64,000 bases of DNA from Sepioteuthis lessoniana. Its lineage: Eukaryota > Mollusca > Cephalopoda > Myopsida > Loliginidae. The stretch's first letter is position 1. Each line of letters starts with the position of its first letter. The stretch spans positions 89,605,168 to 89,669,167 of the forward strand of contig OY757904.1 in the NCBI GenBank assembly GCA_963585895.1, written 5' to 3'. The position numbers and the translations under genes are program-made. This document shows, piece after piece, positions 1 through 10,829 of this stretch. The notes beneath the pieces are model-generated. The model was not told the origin of the DNA. It ran no database searches and saw nothing but the letters and a program-made list of their open reading frames with translations.

Positions 1-400
1 GAGGTTTCAGTAATGCTGGAGCTTTGGGGAATGCGGAGTACCTCTTCATTGCCATCGCTCCAAGGTCCACTCTGGCTCGGAGTAGTAGCACCTGATAGAG
101 TCCTATCTATGGATCAAAAGAACTCAACCGCGTACTCACGCTAAACTGAATTGATTCGAATAGATCTGTTTTGACATTTAAACTACGTACTTATGTTAAA
201 CTGAATTGTTTGAATTAGAACTGATTTTGCATAATAAACTGAACTGATTGAAATAGACTTGTTTTTGACATTGAAACTGTACTTATACTTAACCGAATTG
301 TTTGAAATAGAACTGTTTATTTGTAAAAAAAAAATGGATTTGGTATTAAATAACCTTCAAAGGTTTATATGCTATAAACCCAAACAAACAAACAAACAAA
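1..400 (+). repeat. SINE-H copy 1 (5'-truncated by window edge)
   Basis: Non-coding retroposon with a conserved head block (gaggtttcagtaatgctgg, then a gcacctgatagagtcctat block), a run of ~52-bp imperfect tandem units built on taaactgaattgtttgaaat, and a tail that reads ttaaataaccttcaaaggtt and ends in (AAAC)n at about 380-400. The same order of blocks recurs at 24807, 52565 and, inverted, at 57366. The true 5' end lies left of the window. It abuts the first codons of the Copia gag relic, so it probably inserted into that element's leader. Confidence 0.8.
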
Positions 401-417
401 TAAGATTGAATACCTAA

Positions 418-672
418 ATGGAAACGAAGCTTGTTAATTTTCTGCCGTCGAATGGGGCTAATTACATCACTTGGAAAGTGCAATGCAAAATGGAATTGAT
501 TAGAGAGGCTTTATGGAATATTGTAAGACACAGATTATTCCTGACTCCAAAACAGATGTAAACTTGTACTTAGAATACTTGTCGCAGAAGACCATGCCTG
601 GGCTATGATTGTGCTATTTGTCGAACCATCACTTTTGTATTTAATTGGGAATCATGACGATCCTACTGTTGT
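418..672 (+). pseudogene. Copia gag, N-terminal part
   Basis: Starts at an ATG and reads METKLVNFLPSNGANYITWK, the N-terminal motif of UBN2-type Copia Gag, which forms the cytoplasmic virus-like particle. After a stop and a frameshift near 525 it continues in another frame with a segment reading PSLLYLIGNHDDPTVV, which fits the same Gag domain. Reading then stops abruptly at about 673, where a foreign LTR begins; the rest of gag resumes near 2112. It cannot be translated intact. Confidence 0.75.
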
Positions 673-2111
673 AGACAAGTGCATGACTGTATAAAAATTT
701 TGACAGGTGAAAATTTTTGAGTTAAATTTGTTTATTGTAAAACAAACAGGGGTTGTATAGCATAGAATTCGTGGTCCCAAGAAAGAATGTGGTTCTAGGG
801 TCAAGAAACAAGCGAAGGTGAGTTCGTTCGTGGTCCGGTAAACCAGTTCTGGTAGATCCAGCGTCTTGTGCGAGTGTAGATTCGTTGACAAGTCGGCGGT
901 CGTTTCTACTCTTATCCAAGATCTGGAGTGAACTGCCTTCATGTCTCTAGGTGTCTTTTTATAGCTTCGTTGGAGAAAGAATCGGCTCCAGAAAGTTTTG
1001 GGGACAAGGTTTTTGATCGGTTGAACAATTTTTTTTTACTATTTATGAGTTTATTCTTATACTTCAACTGGATACATGCGCAAAGCCTGCCTACGTAGCG
1101 ACGTATATTTTTCATATTGTAATAAGGCACTGTTGTGGTCACGTTATATATGTCGATCCCAGGCATTTATGAATAATGTGATTGACAACAAACTAGACAT
1201 ATATGACAAAGATAAGATAAGTTTAAAATGCTAGGCCTTTATTGAGCGAATTGTACACAGAAGGTTTGCCTGTGTGTAGAATCGCTTCGGCTGCACAGTG
1301 TCCGTGTAGTCTCAGTGGTGTTGAAAGTTAGTGCCATCGAAACAAGTGTAGACTTGGCTGTCTAAAAGTTCTTGGCGACAGCGACTCAAGAAGATCAAGA
1401 TTAAGTTTTGGTATTCCGAGCAGGTCATAGGGCTAGCTGCGTGGTCAGGAATCTGGAGATGAGCTGAGAGGTGGACGCGTCAAGTTGTAGAGGCTGGATG
1501 ATCAATGTCCCGGTTTATTCAGTCGGAAGTTAATTGGGGCGTGTGTCGACGTGGCCTCGGGATGCTGATACTCGTCCGAGCAGGGTTGTTTGCTTTAGGA
1601 TTAGTCCTTAGCACAGAGTGTCTGTGGCGTCTGGCTGGCTGGCTGCTGCGTCATCGTCTAGTGGTACCTGCAAAGATAAAAAAAAAGGATCGCTGACGGT
1701 AAGCAAGACTATTAAGGCTGAAAAGGACTTTTAGGTCGACTTTCCGTGATTTAGCTTTGAAAAAGAGTGTTGTTTGATTTTCCGTAGTTTTAGCTCTGAT
1801 AAGAACTGTTTGAGAATGCTATTGTAATTGGTCGAATCTGCAGCTGTGATCGGTTGGATCCTGTGTAGGTTGCTGGCCAGCAGGAGAGGTGCCTAGAATG
1901 AGTGTGCTGTTACCAGTATAAAGGAGTTGGTTTAACTCCCTCGCCCTCGGACACGAATGCCCATCATTTATGCCTCCCCCACCTGGCAGAGTTGATACAA
2001 TGTCTTTTTTATTGTGCGTTAGATACGGAAGCCATGAGGTGTCGATGCTAATCACCGATTCACTAGATTCAAAGCTCTAGTGCTATGTGTATCTATGCCT
2101 CTAAATATCTA
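673..2111 (-). mobile_element. LTR insertion E in the Copia gag, itself split by LTR-K copy D
   Basis: The Copia gag is interrupted from about 673 to 2111. The left part (681-1130) looks like the R-U5 half of a minus-strand LTR: a TATA-like ctataaaaag (complement of about 955-964) and an AATAAA (complement near 729). The possible termini are TGCAT at about 681 and ATGCA at about 2114. At 1131 a second LTR (copy D) begins. No target-site duplication was found, so the outer boundaries are approximate. Confidence 0.5.
1131..2060 (-). mobile_element. LTR-K copy D (LTR-like element)
   Basis: On the minus strand the 3' end reads gggatcgacatatataac then gtgaccacaaca, matching the ends of the copies at 6845 and 41769. 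AATAAA lies at 1238-1243 (complement), 107 nt before that end. The conserved core (complement of about 1487-1560) contains gactgaataaaccgggacat. From there to the end D aligns closely with the copy at 40265-41769, for example the block with gccaagaact. The 5' boundary is unclear and placed near 2060. Confidence 0.65.
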
Positions 2112-2457
2112 TGCAATATTTTTGATAAAGCTTGTCGTATCGAGTTGTGCTAGCCTAACTGATTCGCGCATGTTAGTGACAACACTTCTACTTAGGATGA
2201 GTATAAGTGGGCATTGGTGATTGAACGATTGTTGTATAAATAAAAGTTTAAAGAAAAGGAAAATGGTCGGGCTGAATCTAAATCTTTGGCGTCTAAACAT
2301 CTTGTCGGCACCAAAGTGTTACCACTGTGGAAAAACTGGACACATTAAACATAACTTTCATCGATTTGGTCAACTATACGAAAGAGACGCATTGGAAAGA
2401 GAATTTCTCAAAAAGGAAAGCCTATACTATAAGGTCATCGGAAAGAGATCCCAGTAA
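2112..2457 (+). pseudogene. Copia gag, C-terminal part with degenerate zinc knuckle
   Basis: Gag reading resumes after the nested LTRs with the segment VVSSCASLTDSRMLVTTL. A second stretch, in a shifted frame, carries the nucleic-acid-binding knuckle CYHCGKTGHIKHNF at about 2317-2358. The last knuckle ligand, normally Cys, is Phe here, so CX2CX4HX4C is broken. A stop and frameshifts lie just upstream of the knuckle. In an intact element this domain packages the RNA genome. Confidence 0.75.
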
Positions 2458-2519
2458 CTCATGAAACAATTATCCTGCTGGTTTATTGTCAAATAATGCG
2501 TTAATAAGCAATAAGAAAA

Positions 2520-3800
2520 AGGGGTATTGGATTGTGGACTCTGCAGAAACGTCTCGTGTGTTAGAATGTGAAACACTTTAAAAACTTTAGCCAGATATAC
2601 GTAGCAGAAGAAATAACCTTTGGTGATAATTCAATCGAAGCATTGGGAATAGGCAGAGTTGAGCAGTAAATGAAAGTTTCTGATAAAAAGAGGCAAAAAT
2701 ATTGATTGTATATTCCCAAACTATCATACAACTTACAGAATGTAGCTAAAGCTACAGAGTTGGAAAAAATGTTTGCATTCACCGAAACAAATTGTCAGGT
2801 TCTGAATAAAAAGCAAAAACGAATTGCTACAGCAACCGAAAGGGGAAACTTTTACTCTTTGAAGAATGAGGTGCAGCTCACGCATGTTCAAAAAATGATA
2901 GTAAGGAATTTGGTATCGACGTTTTCGTCATATTGGAAAGAAGAATTTGCAGAAACTAGCAAGAGATCAGAAAATAACTGGCTTTGATTTTGATATCAGC
3001 AAGGATATGAGTTTCTGTGAACCATGCGTTGATGGAAAACATCATAATTTTTCAATTCTAAAATCTGGTGCAAGTAGATCTGCCGAATTGCTTAGAATTG
3101 TGCACAACAATGTTTTGGAAAGATTCAGACGAAATCACTTGGGGAACATGAATAATTGCCTCGTTTATTCATGATAAATCAAGATTTATGTGGGTCTATA
3201 TGCTCAAATACAAGGGAAATGTTTTTAAGGAATTTGTGGCTTGAAAAACATGATTGAAAGGTCTAGCGCTATGCGCTGAAAATGGTGGCAAGAATATTTT
3301 CGAGAGAATTTGAAAATTACCGACAAAAGGAAGGTATACATCATCAACATACTGTTCCGAAGATATGAGAACAAAATGGAGTGGCTGAAAGAATGAATCA
3401 GACTTTAATGCAATATTATCTGATTCGCATCTTCCAGAAAGATTTTGGGCAGAAGCTTTATCGATAGGTAAATATATTCGAAACTGAATTCCAACAATTG
3501 CAGTACAAATAATGATACCATATAAATAATGAACAAACTGCAAACCAAATGTGAACTATTGACATGTTTTTGGATAACGTGCTTATGCTCACATACCAAA
3601 GGATGATAGAAACAAAATCGATTCTAAAGTCAAGAAGAGCATCGTTCTTGGATGTGGTACTGGAATTAAAGGGTATCAACTTTATGATACAGAAAGATTG
3701 AGAGTTCTCCATAGCAGAGATGTCATCGTCAACGAAACAAAATCATCAGATAGAAAAAAGGGAGAGGAAATCAAAACTCGACCTCTTGTAGAAAATTCAA
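2520..3800 (+). pseudogene. Copia protease, GAG-pre-integrase and integrase relic
   Basis: The segment near 2525 reads YWIVDSAETSRV, at the position of the Copia aspartic-protease active site, with the usual third motif residue altered. The stretch at 2706-2870 carries YIPKLSYNL, and 2947-3174 carries FDFDISKDMSFCEPCVDGKH with the CX2C half of the integrase zinc domain and then SGASRSAELL. Integrase core text follows at 3290-3740 (GVAERMN near 3380, LRVLHSRD near 3700). Integrase would insert the cDNA. Several stops and frame changes disrupt it. Confidence 0.8.
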
Positions 3801-3959
3801 TGTCAGAGAATCAGCAAGGATGATGAAGATGATAATGAAAAAAAACTTACAGGAATCTACAGGACTAAGAAGGCGAAAAAGTTCTATGAAAGCTTCAGAT
3901 TGCTATAGTGAGTGAGTAAACATTGCCCATAGATTGAATAATCCATTAAATATAAAAGA

Positions 3960-4985
3960 AACACTTTTCAGTTACGAGAAAAATGAATGGAAGTAAACAA
4001 TGGAATTCAAGCAAATAAAATATGGGCCCTGGTTGAATTACTTTGTGGAAAGAAAGCTATTGATAATAAATAGGTGTTCAAACGATTATACGATGCAGAT
4101 AAAGACTTGGAACAGCAAAAAGCTCGGCTAGTAGCTCAAGGCTTTAACGAAAGTATAGAGTTGACTATAACGAGACTTTTTACCTAGTTGTAAGGTTCAA
4201 ATAAGTCTGCATTGTTATTGCATTGGCATCAAAACGTGACCTAAAGTTGCATAAGTTAGATATAACGACTGTATTTCTGAATGGTTAGCTGAAGATGAAT
4301 ATTTATATTAAACAGCCAAAAAGATTCATGGTAAAGGGAAAATCACACCTATTGTGTAAACTGAAGCGAAGCATCAATGGTCTGTAACAGTTTCGAAGAT
4401 GTTGAAATAAAGCATTGGACTCTCAGCTAAAATGTCTGCACTTCAAACAACTGGGAAATGATCCATGTATTTATATACAGTCCACTGCAACGAGAGATAT
4501 TTTCATTGTGGCTGTGTATGTTGATGACATCGTCCTGCCAGGCAAGTCTCTAAATCGTATCCTAGAATTCTTCGAACAAAACTAAAAAAGTTTTAACATT
4601 AAAGAAAAGGGAAAGTTGCACTATTTCTTGGGTGTTAAAATCACTAATTCAGAACGAATCAAAATAAGGATAGAATAACCGGTATACATTACAGAAGTTC
4701 TGAAGAAGTTCTAAATGGAAAATCTTAAGATCAGTAGCAACTCCAGTTGATACTGGTATAAAGTTGACAAAAGCCGAAAAGAACAGGGAACCATTTAATC
4801 AGATCTTTCATTCAACGATTGAATGCTTTATTTGTCAACAAGGACACGACCCCGCCTTTGTACATAGAAATGTTGCAAGATTTTATTCCCCGCCAATAGT
4901 GCAACACTGGCTGTAAAGCATATTATGCCTTACTTAAATGGTACACGTAACTATGGACTACTCTTTGACAAAAAAGCAAATATAG
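3960..4985 (+). pseudogene. Copia reverse transcriptase relic
   Basis: Translating in shifting frames gives KARLVAQGFNE (near 4110), LHKLDITTVFLNG (near 4245) and the catalytic AVYVDDIVLPGKS (about 4510-4550), where both active-site Asp residues survive. HYFLGVKI follows near 4620. These are the palm and thumb motifs of Copia RT, which copies element RNA into DNA. Frequent in-frame stops (for example after IDNK and after FLNG) make it a pseudogene. It ends at the nested LTR near 4985. Confidence 0.85.
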
Positions 4986-7013
4986 GGATTATATCCCTCG
5001 CGTGTCGTTGATCTCCACTATTTGGTGCTAGGTATCGTAAAAGTTCATTACCACTCTATATACTAAAATAGTACAGCAAATAGAGGACGTGGTATTAGGA
5101 AAGAGTGAAAAAATCAAATTCTCTCTTTCAAACCTTAGAGACTCATGCTTTAACGATTTGCTAAGTTCCGGACTTCAGTAGACGAAAGAAAGTAGGAGTT
5201 TATGATAGAGGCAAGTGTATGGCTGTAAGAGACAACGGACGAGAGGATTGGATTTAATTTCGCTTATTTTTAAATAAATAAAAGTCGTTATATTAGAAGA
5301 GATGCAGGCTTCTTTTTTTCCATCAGATAAGGATCAGGAAGTGAGTAGGGGTAAGTTATTTTTAGGTGGCTGGTTTGTTTGCTTACGGTACAGTGGTATG
5401 ACGTGGGTCAGTTGACTATGAACGATCTTGGTTTTGTGTTAGAAATGCCGGGGACTTGATTGTGTGGTGTGTTGTTTGTAATGTAGTTGAGTAGGGCGTC
5501 AGCGGTCTTTGATAGTGTGTCGAGTGAGGATTCTTTCTGATAGCTGTCCACGGTACCGAAGGTATTTGTTGTGCATCCCAGGTACGCGCGATTATGGCAC
5601 AAGGTTTTTTTTATTGTTGGTAACAAGGAGCAGGGCAGTAGCCGAAATACGCCCGGTGGCTCCAAAAAATACCTCAGGTTCCGTCGGCATTCTCCTGAAA
5701 ATAGGCACCCCAGGCACCAAGCGATAAAACTAGCCCGGAGTAGGTATCTGTAATTCCACCTGGTCATTGACCGTGTGTCAAGTCCTGTCTATTGGGATGC
5801 AGAGATAAATAAACCTGGGTCCGGAGGAGAAGTATCTGTTTCCTCTTCCAGCAGCATGGGGTCTGGAACCTCACCACCAAACCAAGCTGTTGAAGGTGGG
5901 GTCTGCACTCTTACTACCAGCCGGAGCAGAAGACGTGAAATTCAACCAAATCACAGCCGTGGACCCAGGACAGCCAACCAGACCAATCACAGCTGCTTTT
6001 CTCATTCAAACAGTTCTTCTAAGAGTTAACCTCAGAATGTCTTCCGAGATCCCTTTTGGTCTCCTCACTACACCTTCCTGGCAGATACCACGAGACGACG
6101 ACGCAGCAGCCAGCACCAACTGCAGACAAGCATCAGCTTAACCCAGCAGCTGTTCCTGCACAACCAAGCAACCAGCACCAACTGCGGACCAACACCATCT
6201 TAACCCAGCAGCCCTTTCTGCACAACCAAGCAATAGCATCTGCATCACCTAGTCCACAAGCGATCACATTGCTCGGACTAGTACCAACAAGAGGCCACGT
6301 CGACACACATCCGGTTAACCAAGGATTGAATAAACCAGGACGTCGATAACGCAACCTCTGCAACCAGCATCTGCAGCATCTAGTCCATGAGCGATCACAT
6401 TGCTCGGACTAGCACCAACACTTTAAGGCTACATCGACACACACTCGGTTAACCAAGGACTGCATAAACCGAGACATCGATAATCCAGCCTCTGCAACCA
6501 ATGCGTCCATCATTGACCGTCTTCAGCAACATCTACAACCTGACTATACAGCTACACCAACAATCTGCACCAGGCACAGAGACTATCCTCACCTTCTAGA
6601 CGCGCTGTTGCCACAGACAACTGAGTCTAAGACTTTCTACAGCACAGACGTTCAACACCCAACAGATAATACACCTACTTGATACAACAACCACACTTCT
6701 ATACTCATACACCTTTTGTGAACGATTTTCTCAATAAAACCAGAATTTAGACTTATCTACTTGCATCTGTCATTTGTCCTGTCCTCTGTCAATCGCAACA
6801 CTACAAAATGTTCGCAGGATCGACGCTTATACCGGTCCCACAACACGCTTGATTAAGAACTTTACTAAAAGACTTTTTCCCTTTTATTGCATTCACACAT
6901 ATATGTTCTCTCTTAAGTTGTCCAAATTTCTATCAATAAATTCAAGTTAAGTTTTTCAACTGTGTTCCGTACATTTATCATTCGCAATTGCTGAGCGACC
7001 GCTCCGCAACACA
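4985..7013 (+). mobile_element. Gypsy-type solo LTR F, split by LTR-K copy B
   Basis: This LTR interrupts Copia between RT and RNase H. The left half (about 4985-5220; tgtcgttgatctccactatt) and right half (about 6846-7013; ttgcattcacacatatatg, ending ccgctccgcaaca) align in order with the single LTR at 23703-24121. The Copia sequence caaa flanks both ends, consistent with a short target duplication. Between the halves lies another element, LTR-K copy B. So three generations are stacked: Copia, then F, then B. Confidence 0.7.
5225..6845 (+). mobile_element. LTR-K copy B (LTR-like element)
   Basis: The 3' end reads atgttcgcaggatcgacgc followed by ggtcccacaaca. AATAAA is at 6733-6738, 107 nt before the end. 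The conserved core occurs twice, at 6294-6352 and 6431-6490, inside a tandem duplication of ~130 bp that begins at about 6230. A TATA-like gagataaataaacc lies near 5800. Open frames on both strands between 5408 and 6363 look incidental: none matches a family I recognise. The 5' boundary is approximate and no target duplication was found. Confidence 0.65.
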
Positions 7014-7490
7014 AACAATCTAACGGAATATTTAGATACAAATTTTGTTGGTGATCTGGATGACCCCAAATCAACCTTAGTATATGTGTTTAAACTAAGT
7101 GAAGCAGCCGTCGGTTGGAGAAGTAGAAAGAAAACCTGTGTTGCGTTATCTACACCTGAAGTGGAATATATGTCTTTGGCAAATGCAACAGGAGGCAGTA
7201 TAGATGCAGCGCTCCTATACAGTTTTAATGACGCTCATACTGGCTCAACACTCGTCTATGAGGACAACCAATGTACAATTTGTATGATGAAAGGTCTCCA
7301 GTAACATGGATGATCAAAACATATTGACATTAAGTTTCATTACATTCGAGAGCAAGTGAAAATGAAAAGTATTGAACTATTAAATACAGTCAAAATAATG
7401 GAAATGATTGCGGACGTGCTGACAAAAAACCTACTAGCAGACAATTTTTCGAAGCTCAAGAGAATTATAAGGAGTTAGGGAAATGATAGA
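7014..7490 (+). pseudogene. Copia RNase H relic
   Basis: The Copia frame resumes directly after the nested LTR: TNFVGDLDDPKSTLVYVFKL, then AVGWRSRKKTCVALSTPEVE, YEDNQCTICM, and HIDIKFHYIREQVK after a stop at about 7302. This is the RNase H domain at the end of Copia Pol, which removes the RNA template. The Asp-rich first motif and the STPEVEYM motif are readable. One internal stop and frame change near 7300 inactivates it. Confidence 0.85.
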
Positions 7491-7517
7491 CTAGTCAGAC
7501 AATGGGTCAGGAAGAAT

Positions 7518-8098
7518 GTTGGAAATTGCACTCGAATCAGAGGAACACTTATTAATTTAGATAAAAAGGGTCAGAGTTATCTACTCCTAGTTTCTTTTTT
7601 TTTCTTATTGTTATGTGAAGGCGCACAGTCGTCTAGTCTCTTGAAATAAAGATGTCACTACATGTGCCATAGCGGACAACTATGCGAATTCCGTAGTGGA
7701 CACACGTGCGAAGGACCAAATTGGCCAATCACAGCCCTTCTGGGGGTCACGTGAGTCTGGCTCTAAAACAACGAGTCACAAGGAATCGTTTTCTTTTTGC
7801 TACTACCTGGGCAAGCAGTTCTAGATGTCACAGATATCGATGATTCGTACAGCGAGCCCACTACCTCGCAGTTGACAGCAGACAAACGGAACGACTACTA
7901 CGAACTTAATGACAGTGCCCTAGCAAGTTACCAGAAACAATTAAACAGCTAAGTTACTGCAGCATATTTATCTGCAACCTTACCCAACCAAACTCTTTGA
8001 ACTTTTTTAAATACAACATATTGTTGAGTTTATCCACCCATCTTATTCACACTAAATAAAGTATATTTATGTTTGCTATATAACTTGTTGCTTCATTG
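7518..8098 (+). mobile_element. Probable Copia 3' LTR
   Basis: A purine-rich stretch (ataaggagttagggaaatga, near 7470) precedes tgttggaaattgcactcg, a likely LTR start. Downstream are a CCAAT box (ggccaatcac, 7723), an E-box (tcacgtga, 7747) and two AATAAA signals (about 7645 and 8053). The end near 8098 (cttgttgcttca) is tentative because no second LTR copy is available for comparison. Confidence 0.45.
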
Positions 8099-9449
8099 AT
8101 TAATACTACTTTATGGTTAACAGAAGGAAAAACTAAAGAAATAAGACAAATAGTTGAAGATGTAATTTCAAGATTTAATTATTCCTTTATAAATTAAGTA
8201 AATGACTGAAACATACTCTTATTTGAATGGTGAATCTATAGTAATATAATATCATTACTCTTAAAAAGTAAATTCTAAATAAGTAGAGTTACTGTCTCTT
8301 TGCTTCCGGGCAGGCCCACCCGGCATGAATGCCAGGTGGGTAGTTAAAGATTGATCGCCTGGTTCCAGGAAGCTTTCTACCCAGGCTATACCTGCTTGTA
8401 GGGTTGAGTTTATTGCTCATTCCTGAGGCGCGCCAACAGAGGAATGCCGATGAGACAGAGCGTTTTTCGGATCAGCTCCTCATGAGTCGATTTTTGTGTG
8501 ACTACCCACTATAAAACGACCTTGTGCCATATATCGACTCGGTTGGAAGACGGTTTAATAGCTTCAATGAACGCACTTTGTATATAAAGACTGTTTTTTA
8601 TCCGACCTCCGAATTTATACCTAATTCATAACATAAATAGCGACGCAGGGATAGAAAATCGAACTCAGTGGTATTGTACTATCAACTAGAAGTGTTTGAC
8701 TATTTAGGTGAGTCATGGGAGTAATAGCATGAAAAGATTGGTCACTTTTTTAAGGCAAAAGAAATAGCGAACGACGAAGCAGGACTCTATTATATAGCAA
8801 AATTTAGATCTCTCCCGATTTACAATTTCACTCAACAAACATACACGTGGTTGGAGAAGGATAGAATTCGGTCTTTGCGCAAGAGGCTCCGCACAGAACT
8901 TCCGGGCGAGAATGCAAAAAATTAATTCACATTAACAAAATACCTTTTTTCAGCCAATCATAAATCTTCCCCCTAAAATATGATTCCCAGAATTGACTTG
9001 ATCCAAAGGATAACTATTTAAGCAGCGAAAATCTTCAAAGGTGGCAGACTAGCCTACCAAGGGACGAAAGGAAGAAAACGCTTCGCCATAAGAACTCATC
9101 TTAAACTCTGACTGGTTTATGACGTACCACCCGCTGTGAACAACTGCTGACTTAGCCACAACGCCACCCTGTCTACGAATGCTATCACCTACCAAGATCA
9201 TCTGATACTCTTACCACCCTTATACCACCATACCCACCAAGTGATTTACTTAACTTATAGCATACATGACCGTCCACGAACTCTGGCTTCACACACACAT
9301 CACGATTTACTCCTTCACTTGATAGTCGTACGCTACCAATTTGTACAGTGTGATTCTTTGCTTTATCGCCTTGTTTTTTTTTTTTCTTCTTTGTTTAATA
9401 TATTTGTTTAAAAACTTTTAACCTGTGTTTGTCTTTTCCTTGCTATAAT
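8099..9449. other. Non-coding stretch with a low-copy dispersed repeat
   Basis: No gene seen. A GC-richer block at 8290-8470 contains the inverted words gcccacccggc and gccaggtgggt, capable of a small stem. At about 8575-8640 the sequence tataaagactg and cgacctccgaatttatacc resembles 20725-20780 (tataaataaaggctg, ctacctccgtatttatatcc), so this is part of a dispersed repeat. The remainder up to the Gypsy insertion is AT-rich without long open frames. Confidence 0.5.
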
Positions 9450-9454
9450 ACGCT

Positions 9455-9672
9455 TGAAAAAGTTTTTATATCTGAGGTAATGGATACTTGCTAGGTATGG
9501 ACTATTACCAAGATGAATCGATAAGATGAATGATGATAAAAGACAGAGGGAGAACGAACATCTGCTGCTATCCTGGTACATTCCTTTATTGACCAAATCC
9601 CCCGGATGTAGTAGGGGCCGTAACCCCTGTGGCATCAGAGGTTATTTCCCTTTTTTTAGTTAGGATATTACA
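9455..9672 (-). repeat. Gypsy-1 3' LTR
   Basis: Direct repeat of 13888-14103, in minus orientation. It contains tggtacattcctttattgac, whose complement carries AATAAA, the likely polyadenylation signal. The LTR is preceded on the minus strand by a purine tract (complement of 9676-9690) and flanked on its outer side by ACGCT. Confidence 0.93.
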
Positions 9673-9675
9673 ATG

Positions 9676-9690
9676 CTCTCTTTTTTTTTA
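9676..9690 (-). other. Gypsy-1 polypurine tract
   Basis: The plus strand reads gctctcttttttttt, so the minus strand is a run of A and G immediately upstream of the 3' LTR, at the position where plus-strand DNA synthesis is primed in LTR retrotransposons. Confidence 0.75.
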
Positions 9691-9878
9691 AATAATGATA
9701 ACAACAATGACAGTGGTGGTAGTAATTATCTGGTGAGGGAGTTCATTCAGTCTGTGAAGTGATTGGGATGCTTGAACAGATGGCTCGGACTCTATGCCGG
9801 AGGAGATGTCTGTTAACCTGAATGAGAAAAAGAAAATGATGATGATTCAGACTATTGTGTACGGGTATGTTTATTTAT

Positions 9879-10829
9879 TTATTTTTTTTGTTTGTGGTCA
9901 AATCTTTTGGGTGGCCGTTTTGTTCTGCTTGAACGCCTGAGGTTTAGAGTTGTGTGTTGTGTTTGGTTGTCTTTGTATTCTGGTGGTGTTGTCGTATGTG
10001 TGTAGCTTTCATCTTCAGATGAGGGGTAATCCAGTAGGTTATGTGCAGGGTTTGTTGTTGGCTTAGGGATTTTTTTGAAGAAGCTGGAATTTCTTGTAGT
10101 TTGGCTACCTTTGTGTGTGGCGGTGATCATGGATCCCTTTTTCTTTATAATAGTCATTGGGTTAGGCTGGGAAGGTGTGAGAGCCTTTGAGGTGTTGTCG
10201 CTTTTTACAATGACTGTATCACCCACCCTGAGATCATTGGGTTTCACGTACGCTTTTCTATCAGCGTATTGCTTTATTTTTCTCTTGGCCTCGGTGTCAC
10301 GCTCCCTAATGTTGGAGTCTTCAGCAATGGGTGTGATCAGGTGTGGCAGGCGGTTTTTTATGGTCCTGCCAAATAGGATTGTGGTTGGGGGTGTGCCGGT
10401 GGTGCAGTGTGGTGTCGTCCGGTAGTCCAGCAGGAATTATTCAAATTCCTGCTTCCAGCTTCGACCTTTATTTAAGGCAGCTTTAATAGACTTTTTTACA
10501 GTGCGCATGAAGCGTTCTGTTTCCCCGTTGGCCTGGGGCCATAGGGGTGTTATTCTCCTGTGTCTGAATCCAGTGATGGAGGCATAGGTTTTGAATTCGT
10601 GGCTGTTGAATGGTGTGCCATTGTCCGTTTTGAGGGAGACTGGCACGCCAAATTCGGCGAATATCTTGTCTAGGCGGGGTATGACTGATGTTGTTGAGAT
10701 GGAGTCCAGGATGTCGGCAACAACATAGCGTGAGTATTCATATGTGACAACGAAGAGGTACATTCCATTTTGGAGGTGTCCAAAGTCAGCACTGACTTCT
10801 GCCCATGGGGCTGCTGGTAGTGGGGACAT
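9879..10829 (-). pseudogene. Gypsy-1 integrase core and C-terminal tail
   Basis: The frame at 10829-10437 encodes the integrase catalytic core: the first Asp in VSADFGHL, the second in KTDNGTPF, and the Glu in QANGETERF, so all three DDE residues are present. After a break at about 10440-10250 the last part (10247-9879) continues with VGDTVIVKSD, the small beta-rich domain, and a basic tail RSSRTKRPPKRF. The break separates core and tail, so the gene is not intact, although each part is readable. Confidence 0.9.

Larger units (their letters stand above)
405..8098 (+). mobile_element. Decayed Copia (Ty1/copia) retrotransposon with nested insertions
   Basis: Pieces of one plus-strand Copia polyprotein occur in the right order: gag (418-672 and 2112-2457), protease, GAG-pre-integrase and integrase (2520-3800), reverse transcriptase (3960-4985) and RNase H (7014-7490), then a probable 3' LTR. 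The order PR-IN-RT-RH is diagnostic of Copia. The element is broken by an LTR insertion inside gag, by a second one between RT and RNase H, and by many stops and frameshifts. No 5' LTR is visible because SINE-H copy 1 occupies that position. Confidence 0.85.

Noticed and set aside
673-2111. Single simple LTR insertion in Copia gag
   Set aside because: Copy D's 3' end at 1131 lies well inside the interval, so at least two elements are nested; target duplications could not be found to fix the order.
5408-5767. Minus-strand 119-residue frame as a possible pol fragment
   Set aside because: I could not match it to any retroelement domain, and it lies within LTR-K copy B.
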